64,000 nt of DNA from Demequina subtropica. GTDB taxonomy: Bacteria > Actinomycetota > Actinomycetes > Actinomycetales > Demequinaceae. The stretch spans positions 174,667 through 238,666 of the forward strand of contig NZ_BBMB01000005.1 in the NCBI RefSeq assembly GCF_000971235.1. Direction: 5' to 3'. The notes under the pieces are model-generated. The model had not been told where the DNA came from. It searched no databases and saw only the letters and a list, made by a program, of their open reading frames with translations. Of this stretch, positions 46,684 to 55,611 are shown piece by piece (the stretch's first letter is position 1; each line of letters starts with the position of its first letter). Made by a program: the position numbers and the translations under genes.

Positions 46684-48414
46684 ATGCTGCAGATCGCGAG
46701 TGGGATGTACTTCACCGAGCAGGACTGTCACGAGACTGTCCACCGGCGGGTGGTCTATAGCAATGGCATCCGCATGAACGCCGATGACATCGAGCTGCCC
46801 ATCGGAACTCTGCGGTTCACCAACGCGCTCGGCTCGGTGGCCCCATTAACCGTGGAGGCGACTGACCGGCTGCCGAAGTTCAACCCCGACGGGACGGAGT
46901 CTTTCCACATTGCGACGAGCGGTGACGAGCTGATCGACGACATGGTCGACGTGGTCGCCTTCGGCTTGGACATAGTGGTGCTGTCGGACTCGGTGCTTGT
47001 CGAGAGCCTGGTCGCGGGCACGCGCCCGAGCGGCCCCGCTCGTGGGAAGCGTCTACGCCGTGTCCTCGAGCCTCAGCGGACAATCACGGACGATGAGATC
47101 ACGTCGCTGCGTCATTTCTGCGCGCAGCTGCTCGCGCTGCGCCGGCCGGAGTTCGAGGCCGCGATGCGCGCGATCCGCAGGGTGTCGGACGCGATTGCGA
47201 TGTCGTCGAGCGACGTCACGCTCTCGTACACGTTGCTGGTCGCGGCGCTCGAGTCGCTGTCGGCAGCCGCGGAGGTGCCCGACACGCCTTGGGAGAACTA
47301 CCCGAACGAGAAGCGCAGGCTCATCGAGGCGGCCACGAACGACCTCACTCCCGAGCAGCGCGATGCGGTCCACGCGGCGGTACTGGAGGCCGAGAAGTTC
47401 GGCGCGACAGCGAAGTTCAGGGCGTTCGTGATCGATCACGTAGGCGAGGACTACTACCGCTCGGGTGCGGTGGGCGCCACACGCCCCATCCGAGATGTCG
47501 ACCTGCGCAACGCGCTGAACTTCGCCTACAAGGCGCGCTCGCAGTCACTTCACGAACTGCGTGACCTTGCTCCAGAGCTCTGGGTGCTACCGGACGACGA
47601 GGACACGACGTGGCACCGGGGCACGATCGTCCTGACGCTGGAAGGGCTGCACCGCCTGTGTCAGCACGTGATTCGGGAGTTCGTCGCTCGCGCGTCGACA
47701 GAGTTCGACGAGAGCTTCTGTCACAGGTACGGCGACTCGCTCCCCGGGATCGTCAAGGTGCGATTGGCAACTCAGTACTGGATCCACCTCGAGCGCAACT
47801 TCGATGCAAGCGCAGTCCCGCGGCTGTTCTCGGCGCTCGTCGAGATGGTCACGGCGACGATTGGAGGCCAGACCGAGGCCATCGCCGACATGTCGAATCC
47901 GCTGGGGCGCATCGAGGAACTGCTCCCTGGCGAGAACAAACCTGCCAACCAACTTCCGATGATCGCCACGTACGTCCTGTGGCAATTGGTGATGCGACCC
48001 GAGCATCGGCGGGACGACCCGGGCGGGTTGTGCGAGAAGTTTGCGCCACTTCTCAACGAGCCCAGCATCTACTCCGCGGCGGTGGGGATCCTCACTGGCA
48101 ACGACCTTCCGTGGGGTGACGATGAACTCGCAGCACTGGTCGACAATCGCGAGAAGTCGCTGCGCAGCACCAGCAACTCAACGCTCGAACTGCCGCCACG
48201 CCTCGATGCAGCACTCCAACTCGAACTTGCACAACGCGCATTCGCGGCCGGCAACCAGGTCACCGCAGAGACGAGGATCGCGAAGGTGGTCGAACTGATC
48301 CCTGGCGACGAAGCGCTGATGGCGCTCGAGGCAGACATGCACTCGGGGGCATTCGAAAAGGTCGGCCTGCGCGATTTCGTTCGAGGCCACATACCCGTGC
48401 CGCCGGAAGCGTAG
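46684..48414 (+). CDS. HEPN-like protein, possible RNase-type effector
   Basis: 576 residues from ATG 46684 (a TTG at 46672 would add four). No named family is recognised end to end. The middle resembles ApeA-like HEPN domains: SYTLLVAALESLSAA (about 181-195), then LNFAYKARSQSLHELRDL with an R-x4-H motif (Arg285, His290), the HEPN nuclease signature. The rest contains helices, including IREFVARASTEF. Base composition is less GC-rich than in the core. It lies alone beside dinB with its own spacers. An RNase role is inference. Confidence 0.65.
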   Translation: MLQIASGMYFTEQDCHETVHRRVVYSNGIRMNADDIELPIGTLRFTNALGSVAPLTVEATDRLPKFNPDGTESFHIATSGDELIDDMVDVVAFGLDIVVLSDSVLVESLVAGTRPSGPARGKRLRRVLEPQRTITDDEITSLRHFCAQLLALRRPEFEAAMRAIRRVSDAIAMSSSDVTLSYTLLVAALESLSAAAEVPDTPWENYPNEKRRLIEAATNDLTPEQRDAVHAAVLEAEKFGATAKFRAFVIDHVGEDYYRSGAVGATRPIRDVDLRNALNFAYKARSQSLHELRDLAPELWVLPDDEDTTWHRGTIVLTLEGLHRLCQHVIREFVARASTEFDESFCHRYGDSLPGIVKVRLATQYWIHLERNFDASAVPRLFSALVEMVTATIGGQTEAIADMSNPLGRIEELLPGENKPANQLPMIATYVLWQLVMRPEHRRDDPGGLCEKFAPLLNEPSIYSAAVGILTGNDLPWGDDELAALVDNREKSLRSTSNSTLELPPRLDAALQLELAQRAFAAGNQVTAETRIAKVVELIPGDEALMALEADMHSGAFEKVGLRDFVRGHIPVPPEA

Positions 48415-48622
48415 ATCTCAAAGAGTCATGCTCACGTGACCCGCGACGGAGGCCACCGTCGCGAACGCGAGCGCGCTGGAACGCAAAGCCGGCACTTCGA
48501 TCCAGAGTCGAACGCACGCTGGGCTCGCCCCCGGCGCACCACCCGGGCACCCGACTTGAGGCGCGGCGGCATCGCTCGGGTGACGTCTGAGCCGTCTCAT
48601 CACCGCTGACGCGGCATCAGCC

Positions 48623-49609
48623 CTATCTGGCAAGGCCCGGCGCGAGGAGTTCGGCCATTGGACGGCTGCCGTCGTTCAGAGCGCGCTCCATTTCGTCGAG
48701 ATCCCGCAGCGTAAGGACTCCCGACAACTCAAGTGTGGCCGTGAAGTGGAGTCTTGCACCCGCACGACGGATCGCATCGTTCAGTGCCCCCAGGGCGGTC
48801 TCGCGGAGAGCCACAATGAGACGTTCGAATTGAATGGCGCGCCACGCCTTCTGGGGGTCAAGTAGATCCTCGGCATAGAGCGACCTCGCGGTCCAGCCAG
48901 TGTCACGGGTCGAGCGAAGGACAACGTCGCTGGTCTTCCGCTTCAGGGTTTCAAGGTCGAACCCGCTGTTCGCACCGTGCCGCCCCGTCGTGAAATCCAT
49001 CATTACGGACACCTCATCGCCGGAGGCGCGGATTGCCGCGAGGGCTCGATCGAGGTGCCGTCGCAAGGCCTTCGGTGGACGCACAACAACGAGCGTCTCC
49101 TTGTCGATTGGCTCGTCTACGATCCGCGACCTGCCATCCGAGTCAACGTGTCTTGCGCGGTAGTGGTAATGACCGAATCGCCTCGATACAAACTCACGCT
49201 CAAGGATGTGGACTTGGAACGCGACCGGGTCAACAACTCCCTCGTCTTGACGAAAGTACTCAATCTCGAGGTACATCTCGCCTTCGCCAAGCCGCAAGAG
49301 CGCGGATTGGATGTAGTCGTGGAAGGCCTCGTGGAGAGTTCCGTGACGGTAGCCAACGACCGGTAGCGCATCAGTGATGAGTCTCGTTGCGGTGTCGTCA
49401 GCTGGTTCTACCGTGAGCGCGAAGCCGCGCCCCGCAGAGTTTCGATACGGCAGGGCGTGCGTGTGGAGATCGTCGAAGAACATGTGCTCGTGCCCGACCC
49501 GCTCGGGCCGCTGTGCTCGTGGAGAAACTGGCTGCACATAGTTGTCTCGTTGCTGCCGATTGCGGCCGTCAAGTGAGCCAATCATCCTTTCGAAGGGGTT
49601 CTCGAACAC
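48623..49609 (-). CDS. Hypothetical protein, second gene of a two-gene operon
   Basis: 328 residues with GTG 49609, 2 nt after the stop of the 845-residue gene, so translation should be coupled. No membrane segment or recognised domain. It contains alternating alpha/beta sections such as EMYLEIEYFRQDEGVVDPVAFQVHIL, ETLVVVRPPKALRRHLDRALAA and LHFTATLELSGVLTLRDLDEMERALN. It may be a cytosolic partner of the membrane protein encoded upstream. Confidence 0.7.
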   Translation of the reverse strand: MFENPFERMIGSLDGRNRQQRDNYVQPVSPRAQRPERVGHEHMFFDDLHTHALPYRNSAGRGFALTVEPADDTATRLITDALPVVGYRHGTLHEAFHDYIQSALLRLGEGEMYLEIEYFRQDEGVVDPVAFQVHILEREFVSRRFGHYHYRARHVDSDGRSRIVDEPIDKETLVVVRPPKALRRHLDRALAAIRASGDEVSVMMDFTTGRHGANSGFDLETLKRKTSDVVLRSTRDTGWTARSLYAEDLLDPQKAWRAIQFERLIVALRETALGALNDAIRRAGARLHFTATLELSGVLTLRDLDEMERALNDGSRPMAELLAPGLAR

Positions 49610-49611
49610 GA

Positions 49612-52149
49612 CTAGCTGCTCCCATCTCGTTGCGCGTCATCCGCGCGATGCCGTGCAATCTGCCCGGCAAGCGACTTCGCCCGATGCCCGATGTCGGTCT
49701 CCGGTGGGAGTCTGCCTGCGAGAACTTCCGCGATGAACAAGCTGTACAAGTCGTCGTGGATGCCATAGTCCCCTGGCGCCAAGGCCGAGATAATGGGGCT
49801 GCGGTGCGGGCGCTTCGCCCCATCGGCCCCACCGAATCCCGACCGGCGATTCGCGCGAACGCCTCGCTCATCGAGCACTCGGTTCAGGCCGATCTGTCGA
49901 CGGCTGCGTTCGAGCCCGCCGGGAGTCATTGCGAAGGTGGCGTCCACGAACATCGCAGCATCCAGGAGGAATTGCGCCAGGTCGGGCTTGCTGTCGAAGA
50001 TTCGGTTCCACATTTCTTTGATCTGGGGCCAGATCCCATCACTATCGAGTTCATACATGACTAGCGCGTACCCCGCGAGGTCCATCACCGTGATGATCGG
50101 CTCCACTGCGAACGTTGTCTGCGTTCGCGCCCCCGCCTTGTTGAGATCGGCCGCGATGCGAACGCGTGCTTGATCCATCTCGAGAACGCACGCGGTATAC
50201 ATCTTCAGACCCCGGGCGGTATCGCCGCCGATTATTGCGGTGAACGCCCCATTGACAACGAACTGATACAGCTGGCCGTACAAGTCCGGCTCGCGGGGGT
50301 CGAACTTCTCGTTCCACAGGTCGGGCAGTAGTTCTGCGAGGCGCTCGACCATGGCGGTGTGCTCGTCGGCTGCATCAAACGGCGACTGCGTGCGCTCGGG
50401 CCAGCCTTCGATGCTCGTGTTCGAATTGCAGTACGACTTGAGGTGCGCTTCGGCCCGCCGGATGATCTTTTCGTGGAACTCGATCTTGTCGAACAGCTCT
50501 AGGGATGCCATTCCGGTCACAGCAGCGAGGTCAGGTCGATTCTGGGCCCTGAACAGGTCGACCTGTTCCACAGTTCGATCCTTGACTCGCTCTAGCACGC
50601 CAGCTTCAGTTGCCAGTAGCGCTTCGGACATGCTGCGGGCGGCGAGGTGCGCAATCCACCATGTCGGCGTGATGCGGCGACCCTCGAGTCTGAGCTCACG
50701 TTCAATCGCCAGTGAGAACTTCTCCACCATCTGCCGGGTTTCAGTAGGGAGGTCACCGCGGTACAGCACATCTGGATTGGCGATTGCCGCTTCAAGGTCT
50801 GCCGACAAGTCTGTCGCGGCGATGCGCTCCGCCGCGTTTGACAGCCCGAGAAGCATGAACGCGAGCGGCTGCAGGAGGCTCTCGGCAGCCGCCATCTGAT
50901 TGAGCCTCACCTCGTAGTCATCCGCGTCGCCAGCAGCAACGTGGGAGGTCATGGTCACTCCAGATACGGCGTCGTCCCAGGCCGTCTCGATGGTGACGGC
51001 TTCGTCGATCTGCAACCGGGCGGTGAGGTTGCCTACGAGTCTTGCGACGGACCCCGAAACCGAAAGTGCGTTCGCGCCGGCTTGCGAACTGAACGCGATG
51101 GCGAGCGTCGTACGCAGCAGCCGTGCGGCCTTGGTTTCGAGCCACAAGTAGTCAGGCTGAAGTTCTGGGGGTGTGCCTGCCGAGGTCAGCAGCGCCATTT
51201 CGAGGCGGGTGTGGTCGACCGTGAGCCAGTTCTGATGGCGAGGCACGCGGTCCCACCAATTCGAGTCAGTGGGGATCCGGTATTTCACCGCAGAGTAGTT
51301 GCTGACAATCCAGATCAATTGCGTGGTCAGATCCACCGGCGCCGACGCGCTTCTAAGGCTCTGCGTGGAGAGCATCTCGACCACGTGTTTGAATGATGCG
51401 AGTGCTCGGTAAGCGTCGAGATGCGAGTCCGTTTGTCGTTGCGCCAATGATCGCGTCTTGGGTTCGGTTGCCACGCGGATGCTGACCACGATCTGCTGCA
51501 GCAGTGGTGTGGATAGCCGCGACGGATCGAAGTAGTCAAACAGGTGCTTCGTGACCACCACGAGGCCTACAGCGGTCAGGGCCGTGAATACGCCGAGAAC
51601 CGCGAGCGTCAAGCCCGTGACCTCGTAGCCGAGCGTTCGCGAGACGAGCACGGTGACGGCAGCGGTCGTCGTGAAGATGAGCACTCTGAGGTATGTCTCG
51701 CTTGAGCGTTCGCGAATGAACAGATCGCGAACTACACCTGGGACGGATCTGTATATTGTCGAGGCGACTACGCCCACCGTCGTGTAATAGAGGCCGAGGA
51801 GTGTGGCCGCGATGGCGGCGGTCGTGCCGACGAAGACCGAAACGGGATCCTGCAGATCCGCCGCCGTGGTGGCGAAGATCTGTTGGTCGACGCCCCAGGA
51901 GGTTCCGCGCATGATCGTGCTGACGAACTCGACCGCGGCGACACCCACGATCGCCACAGCGATCGGGCCGAAGCTTCGCCTCGCGAGAACCCATCCAGCC
52001 GTCGAGGCACCACGGAGGTCTGTGTACCGAGACCGCAATCTCGCCGCGCGAGCCTGCAAGCGCCGCTTCACTTCGATTCGGCGTTGACGGCGCTTCCAGA
52101 AGCGAGGTGTGCCTAGATGGCGCAACCGCCACGCCACCATGCGACTCAT
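49612..52149 (-). CDS. Large membrane protein of unknown function, first gene of a two-gene operon
   Basis: 845 residues. AGGTGAT lies 6 nt before ATG 52149. A highly basic N-terminus (about 8-46) is followed by helices at about 61-80, 107-127, 154-174 and 177-200. The remaining about 640 residues are soluble and mostly helical, with no recognised motif. The layout, membrane N-terminus plus long cytoplasmic domain and a coupled soluble partner, recalls membrane-acting effector systems, but there is no sequence proof. Composition is less GC-rich than in core genes. Confidence 0.75.
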   Translation of the reverse strand: MSRMVAWRLRHLGTPRFWKRRQRRIEVKRRLQARAARLRSRYTDLRGASTAGWVLARRSFGPIAVAIVGVAAVEFVSTIMRGTSWGVDQQIFATTAADLQDPVSVFVGTTAAIAATLLGLYYTTVGVVASTIYRSVPGVVRDLFIRERSSETYLRVLIFTTTAAVTVLVSRTLGYEVTGLTLAVLGVFTALTAVGLVVVTKHLFDYFDPSRLSTPLLQQIVVSIRVATEPKTRSLAQRQTDSHLDAYRALASFKHVVEMLSTQSLRSASAPVDLTTQLIWIVSNYSAVKYRIPTDSNWWDRVPRHQNWLTVDHTRLEMALLTSAGTPPELQPDYLWLETKAARLLRTTLAIAFSSQAGANALSVSGSVARLVGNLTARLQIDEAVTIETAWDDAVSGVTMTSHVAAGDADDYEVRLNQMAAAESLLQPLAFMLLGLSNAAERIAATDLSADLEAAIANPDVLYRGDLPTETRQMVEKFSLAIERELRLEGRRITPTWWIAHLAARSMSEALLATEAGVLERVKDRTVEQVDLFRAQNRPDLAAVTGMASLELFDKIEFHEKIIRRAEAHLKSYCNSNTSIEGWPERTQSPFDAADEHTAMVERLAELLPDLWNEKFDPREPDLYGQLYQFVVNGAFTAIIGGDTARGLKMYTACVLEMDQARVRIAADLNKAGARTQTTFAVEPIITVMDLAGYALVMYELDSDGIWPQIKEMWNRIFDSKPDLAQFLLDAAMFVDATFAMTPGGLERSRRQIGLNRVLDERGVRANRRSGFGGADGAKRPHRSPIISALAPGDYGIHDDLYSLFIAEVLAGRLPPETDIGHRAKSLAGQIARHRADDAQRDGSS

Positions 52150-52399
52150 ACGATCACCTGACTACGCCCACGTTGCCCGTGCACGCCAACGTAGCGTGAG
52201 GCGGGCGCATTCAACCTGCACCGTCGGCTAAATAGTGCACTTTCATCTCGCTTCAACATCGCCCTCACATCGGTTCGCCGCGCGTAAATAGGACTGCCCC
52301 AGTATCGATTGATGGTCTCGCTCCCTGGTCCGTCTCCGTCGTTCTGATCGTCGTCGATTTCGCAATCGGCGGCGCGCGGCGCGACCTCGCTTCCGCGGT

Positions 52400-53800
52400 T
52401 CACTCGCTGGCCCGGTATTCCTCCGCTGCCGGCTCGAGGGTGAACTCGAGGACCTCGACGTGCTGCTCCTTGAGCGCGTCGAGGACTTCCTGGGGTGTGG
52501 CGCGGAAGTACTCGCGGCGCAGGTTGATCTTGTTGAGGCGTCGGTCGGCGAAGCGCTGGTGGAGGTTGGTCTCGAGGGTGACGGCGTCGTCGGCGAAGAA
52601 CAGGGCGTGGACGTCGAAGCGGAACGGCACGGATGCGTCGCCGAGCTCGTTGACGCGGTCCATCGGCTCGAGGCGGCGTGTCAGGCCGATCTTGACGACG
52701 TCGGGGCCGAACGCGCCGATGTTCGAGATGACGTACACGTAGCCGGCGCGGGCGTTCGCGGCACGGTAGTCGACGTCGGCGATGGCCTTGTCGGTGTCCG
52801 CGAGCTTCTCCTTGAGTCGCGCGGCTCCTTCGAGGTCACCCTTGGCTTCGAGGGCGGCGAGCGCGTTCTCGTAGTGGGAGCGTTCCTTCTCGAGCTTCTC
52901 GCGTGCGGCCTTGAGCTCGGCCTCGACCTTGCGCTGCTCGCGCAGCTCCTCACGATGCGCCCGCTCGGCCTCGCGCTCGGCCTGGAGGGCCTGCATGTGG
53001 CGGGCCGCGAGCTCCAGCTCCTTGAGCCGCAGCCGGTGGTACGGGGCGGTGATGGACAGGTTGATCATCGTGCCGAGCTTCTCGACCTGCTCCATCGACT
53101 TCGTCAGCCTCTGTTGCGCGGAGGCCAGGTTGCCGGCCTTGACGGTCTTGACGCAGTTCTCCGCCTCCGCGTTGTACGAGCGCAGCATCAGCTTGGACAT
53201 GTCGTTCACGAACCTCTCCCCCTGCTTGGCAGAGTTGTTGAACGTGAAGTTCGACGACGCCGACGTGGCCCTCTTCGCGGCCACGAGCTGCTTGATCTGC
53301 ACGCGGACCCCCGCGAGTTCGGTGGCGAGCGTCACAGACGATTCGGCGGGGTGCTCGTAGTCGTAGATGCCGAATTCCTGCATGGACGCGGCTTGACGCA
53401 GGTTGACGAGGTCTTGCTCCGCGTCACGCTTCTGCGCATCGGCGAGTTGCTGGGCCGCTTGCGCGCCCGCGAGGTCGGCGCGCGCCTGCGAGATCTGGGC
53501 GATGACTTCCAAACGTGCGGCGTCGAGGTCTGCGATCTCCCCCAGCCCGTGCTTGTCGATCAGCCCCTGGAGGCGGTCATTCTCCTCCTGAAGGCTCTTC
53601 GCGTGCTTGCGGGCACCGAACAGCGGCACCTTCCGCTCCTGGCCCGTCACGCCCGCGCTGGTCGGAGCGACTGCAACGTACGGATCGACGCTCTGCGTGC
53701 CCTTCGTGAAGACATGGTCGGTCCACGACGACCCGTTCCAGTACCGCTTCTCGTGCCGCTTCGTCGGGTCGGCATACCAACCCTCAGCCATCTGCGCCAT
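52400..53800 (-). CDS. DUF2510-DUF4041-GIY-YIG (T5orf172) protein
   Basis: 466 residues; GAGGGGA precedes ATG 53800. An N-terminal DUF2510-type tryptophan motif (GWYADPTKRHEKRYWNGSSW, residues 7-26) is followed by coiled coil (about 62-140), the DUF4041 region (about 140-250), a second charged coiled coil (about 255-345) and a GIY-YIG nuclease fold at the end: GYVYVISN (353), VVKIGLTRR (368) and LETNLHQRFADRRLN. T5orf172-type proteins are found in phages and defence regions; the exact role is unproven. A palindrome lies just upstream. Confidence 0.85.
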   Translation of the reverse strand: MAQMAEGWYADPTKRHEKRYWNGSSWTDHVFTKGTQSVDPYVAVAPTSAGVTGQERKVPLFGARKHAKSLQEENDRLQGLIDKHGLGEIADLDAARLEVIAQISQARADLAGAQAAQQLADAQKRDAEQDLVNLRQAASMQEFGIYDYEHPAESSVTLATELAGVRVQIKQLVAAKRATSASSNFTFNNSAKQGERFVNDMSKLMLRSYNAEAENCVKTVKAGNLASAQQRLTKSMEQVEKLGTMINLSITAPYHRLRLKELELAARHMQALQAEREAERAHREELREQRKVEAELKAAREKLEKERSHYENALAALEAKGDLEGAARLKEKLADTDKAIADVDYRAANARAGYVYVISNIGAFGPDVVKIGLTRRLEPMDRVNELGDASVPFRFDVHALFFADDAVTLETNLHQRFADRRLNKINLRREYFRATPQEVLDALKEQHVEVLEFTLEPAAEEYRASE

Positions 53801-53815
53801 TGCTCGATTCCCCTC

Positions 53816-53833
53816 AGTATCAGCAGTGATACT
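53816..53833. promoter_or_regulatory. Inverted repeat upstream of the GIY-YIG gene
   Basis: AGTATCA-GCAG-TGATACT, perfect 7-bp arms, 15 bp before the start codon. It overlaps where the promoter or operator would lie and is A/T rich compared with its surroundings. Self-repression is possible. Confidence 0.5.
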
Positions 53834-53997
53834 CACGATCGTATGTGCGAAGTCCGACACCCCGCCACAATCCAAACGACGCAGCGGCGGAACCTCGCAC
53901 GCACGATGCAATCCGGACAGACGTCCCTCTCGGTCGACCCGAGAAGGTCGGCGCGGCAGGCCACGACCGTCGACCGTTGCCGGTTGCAGCGCCTCCA

Positions 53998-54453
53998 CTA
54001 CGGGAGCAGCGTGTCGATGGCGTTGTCGAACGCCGACGGGGACCTCACGACCCACCTGCGCGCGCTTGTGAGGGTGACCGCGATGACGCAGATGTCCGCG
54101 GCATGGACGCCAGGCGCACACTCCACGACGAGCTCCTCTACGTCCGCGGAGTCGCGAAGCACTCGGGCGGTCCCCTCCGCCGCGAACCAGCCGTCCGCGA
54201 TCGGTCCGGCCAGCGTGACCTCCGGCCACAGCTCTATCTCCGCAGCCTTGCGCGACGTCGCACCCGTCAACACCATCACATCTGGCCCTCCGCGGCCGCC
54301 GAACAGCCGCACGGGCCTTGTCCGGATGCCCCGACCGGCCACGCGGCTGGTGAGCAGCCAGGCCTCGTGCGACTCCGTCAGCAGCTCCCGCACCGCCTCG
54401 CGCCTCGCGGCGGCCGTCACTCCGGTCCGCCCCAGCGCCGCGTGGACTCCCAC
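53998..54453 (-). CDS. Pyridoxamine 5'-phosphate oxidase-like FMN-binding protein
   Basis: 151 residues with a GTG start. The split-barrel fold is suggested by EAWLLTSRVAGRGIRTRPVRL, VMVLTGATSRKAAEIELWPEVTLAG and GWFAAEGTARVL. Relatives are FMN- or F420-binding general stress oxidoreductases. The last residues (ARRWVVRSPSAFDNAI) are conserved in general-stress type members. It starts 2 bp beyond tRNA(CAT) and ends 198 bp before the GIY-YIG gene. The substrate is unknown. Confidence 0.78.
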   Translation of the reverse strand: MGVHAALGRTGVTAAARREAVRELLTESHEAWLLTSRVAGRGIRTRPVRLFGGRGGPDVMVLTGATSRKAAEIELWPEVTLAGPIADGWFAAEGTARVLRDSADVEELVVECAPGVHAADICVIAVTLTSARRWVVRSPSAFDNAIDTLLP

Positions 54454-54455
54454 AG

Positions 54456-54529
54456 TGGGCCAGGCGGGGCTCGAACCCGCGACCGATGGATTATGAGTCC
54501 ACTGCTCTAACCGGCTGAGCTACTGGCCC
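54456..54529 (-). tRNA. tRNA with CAT anticodon (Ile2 or elongator Met)
   Basis: Acceptor GGGCCAG/CTGGCCC, D arm GCTC-GAGC, anticodon stem GTGGA/TCCAT around loop CTCATAA (anticodon CAT), T arm GCGGG-TTCGAGC-CCCGC and discriminator A. CCA is not encoded. The GACTCATAATCC context favours Ile2, whose C34 is changed to lysidine, but elongator Met is not excluded. Confidence 0.9.
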
Positions 54530-54676
54530 GAGGCCTCGGGGAGGCCGCCCGACAGTCTAGCGACGCGCCGGGCCGACACCCGCGCGCCCCGCACCCGGGG
54601 AATGCCTCGGACCCGAATCGACTTGCACCTGGGGTGGCCGCAACCGCGGCCGACGACGATTCGACGAGGAGAAGCC

Positions 54677-54877
54677 ATGAGCATGTCCGACCGCGCAAGC
54701 AACGCCGCCGAGGATCTCAAGGGCAAGGCCAAGGAGGGCGCCGGCAAGGCGACCGGCGACGAGCAGATGGAGGCCGAGGGCAAGATGGACCAGCTCAAGG
54801 CCGGGGCCAAGGACAAGGTCGAGGACGCGAAGGACGCCGTCGCGGCCAAGTTCAACGAGGCCACCGACAAGGACTGA
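54677..54877 (+). CDS. CsbD family stress protein
   Basis: 66 residues. GAGGAGAAG precedes ATG 54677. The CsbD pattern ASNAAEDLKGKAKEGAGKAT with a repeated Lys/Glu/Asp/Ala-rich helix is clear, and MDQLKAGAKDKVEDAKDAVAA follows. These hydrophilic proteins accumulate in general stress; no enzymatic role is known. It stands alone between two tRNA genes. Confidence 0.9.
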   Translation: MSMSDRASNAAEDLKGKAKEGAGKATGDEQMEAEGKMDQLKAGAKDKVEDAKDAVAAKFNEATDKD

Positions 54878-54954
54878 CAGGCGAAGAAGGGCGACTCTCG
54901 ACCCCCGGATTGGTCATCAGACCCCTCCGGCATCCGGTAGAGTATTCCTCGCCT

Positions 54955-55030
54955 TCCTCCGTAGCTCAATTGGCAGAGCAGCCGACTGTTAATCGGCAGG
55001 TTACTGGTTCGAGTCCAGTCGGGGGAGCCA
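54955..55030 (+). tRNA. tRNA-Asn(GTT)
   Basis: Acceptor TCCTCCG/CGGGGGA (one G-T pair), D arm GCTC-GAGC, anticodon stem CCGA/TCGG around loop CTGTTAA (anticodon GTT), T arm CTGGTTCGAGTCCAG, discriminator G and an encoded CCA. Confidence 0.95.
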
Positions 55031-55033
55031 TCC

Positions 55034-55062
55034 AGGGCCGGTCCTCCTCGAGGGCCGGCCCT
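55034..55062 (+). terminator. Hairpin after tRNA-Asn
   Basis: AGGGCCGG and CCGGCCCT form a perfect 8-bp stem beginning 4 bp after the tRNA, followed by TCTGCTTG. It is well placed to end the tRNA transcript. Confidence 0.7.
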
Positions 55063-55093
55063 TCTGCTTGCCCGGGTGAGGCACCCGGAGGAG

Positions 55094-55528
55094 CTACGTC
55101 GTCAGCCCGTAGCCGTCGCCCCACTCCCACTGCCGCCGGTCCGCGCGGGCGTCCAGCGCATCGGCCGCCGCGTTCCGGTAGGCCGTCATGAGGCGCGCGT
55201 ACTCGCGCCGCTCGGCGCGGTTCACACGCGGCTCCGACGCGATCCCCCACGCCACCGCGACGAACCCCACGAACAGCGCCGTGCCGTTGTGGAACACCGC
55301 GGCCCACGTGAGCAGCAGCGGCGCGACCAGGATGAGCAGCGGCGAGCGCTCCCACCACGGGCGCAGCGCGCCCTCGTCCCGCATCGCATGCCGGATCTGG
55401 CGCCTGGCGTGCCTCATGAGCGCCGCGAGCCTGATGTCGCGAAGGCCCCGGATCGACGGCACATCGACAGGATCGAGCGCCGCGACATCGTGTCGCGCCC
55501 GCTCCTGGATGATGAGCACAGCGTCCAC
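55094..55528 (-). CDS. Small two-helix membrane protein
   Basis: 144 residues from GTG 55528. The motif RDIRLAALMRHARRQIRHAMRDEGALRPWW precedes two hydrophobic stretches (SPLLILVAPLLLTWAAVF and ALFVGFVAVAWGIAS) and a charged tail. TAGGTT lies 7 nt before the GTG, fitting a leaderless transcript. A 2TM-domain type, no function assigned. It is divergent from tRNA-Asn's terminator and follows the VOC gene, which reads the same way. Confidence 0.7.
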   Translation of the reverse strand: MDAVLIIQERARHDVAALDPVDVPSIRGLRDIRLAALMRHARRQIRHAMRDEGALRPWWERSPLLILVAPLLLTWAAVFHNGTALFVGFVAVAWGIASEPRVNRAERREYARLMTAYRNAAADALDARADRRQWEWGDGYGLTT

Positions 55529-55611
55529 CCTTCGGAACCTAGCAAAGTGCGGCGCGCGGTTCCAGAGTTCGGGCGCCGAAGGTCCGCACCAGGGACGATG
55601 CGGCGGCGGGG

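Noticed and set aside
54430..54560. tRNA(CAT) as integration site for the left-hand accessory block
   Set aside because: The PNPOx-like gene lies between the tRNA and the block, and no second copy of the tRNA 3' end or integrase was seen.
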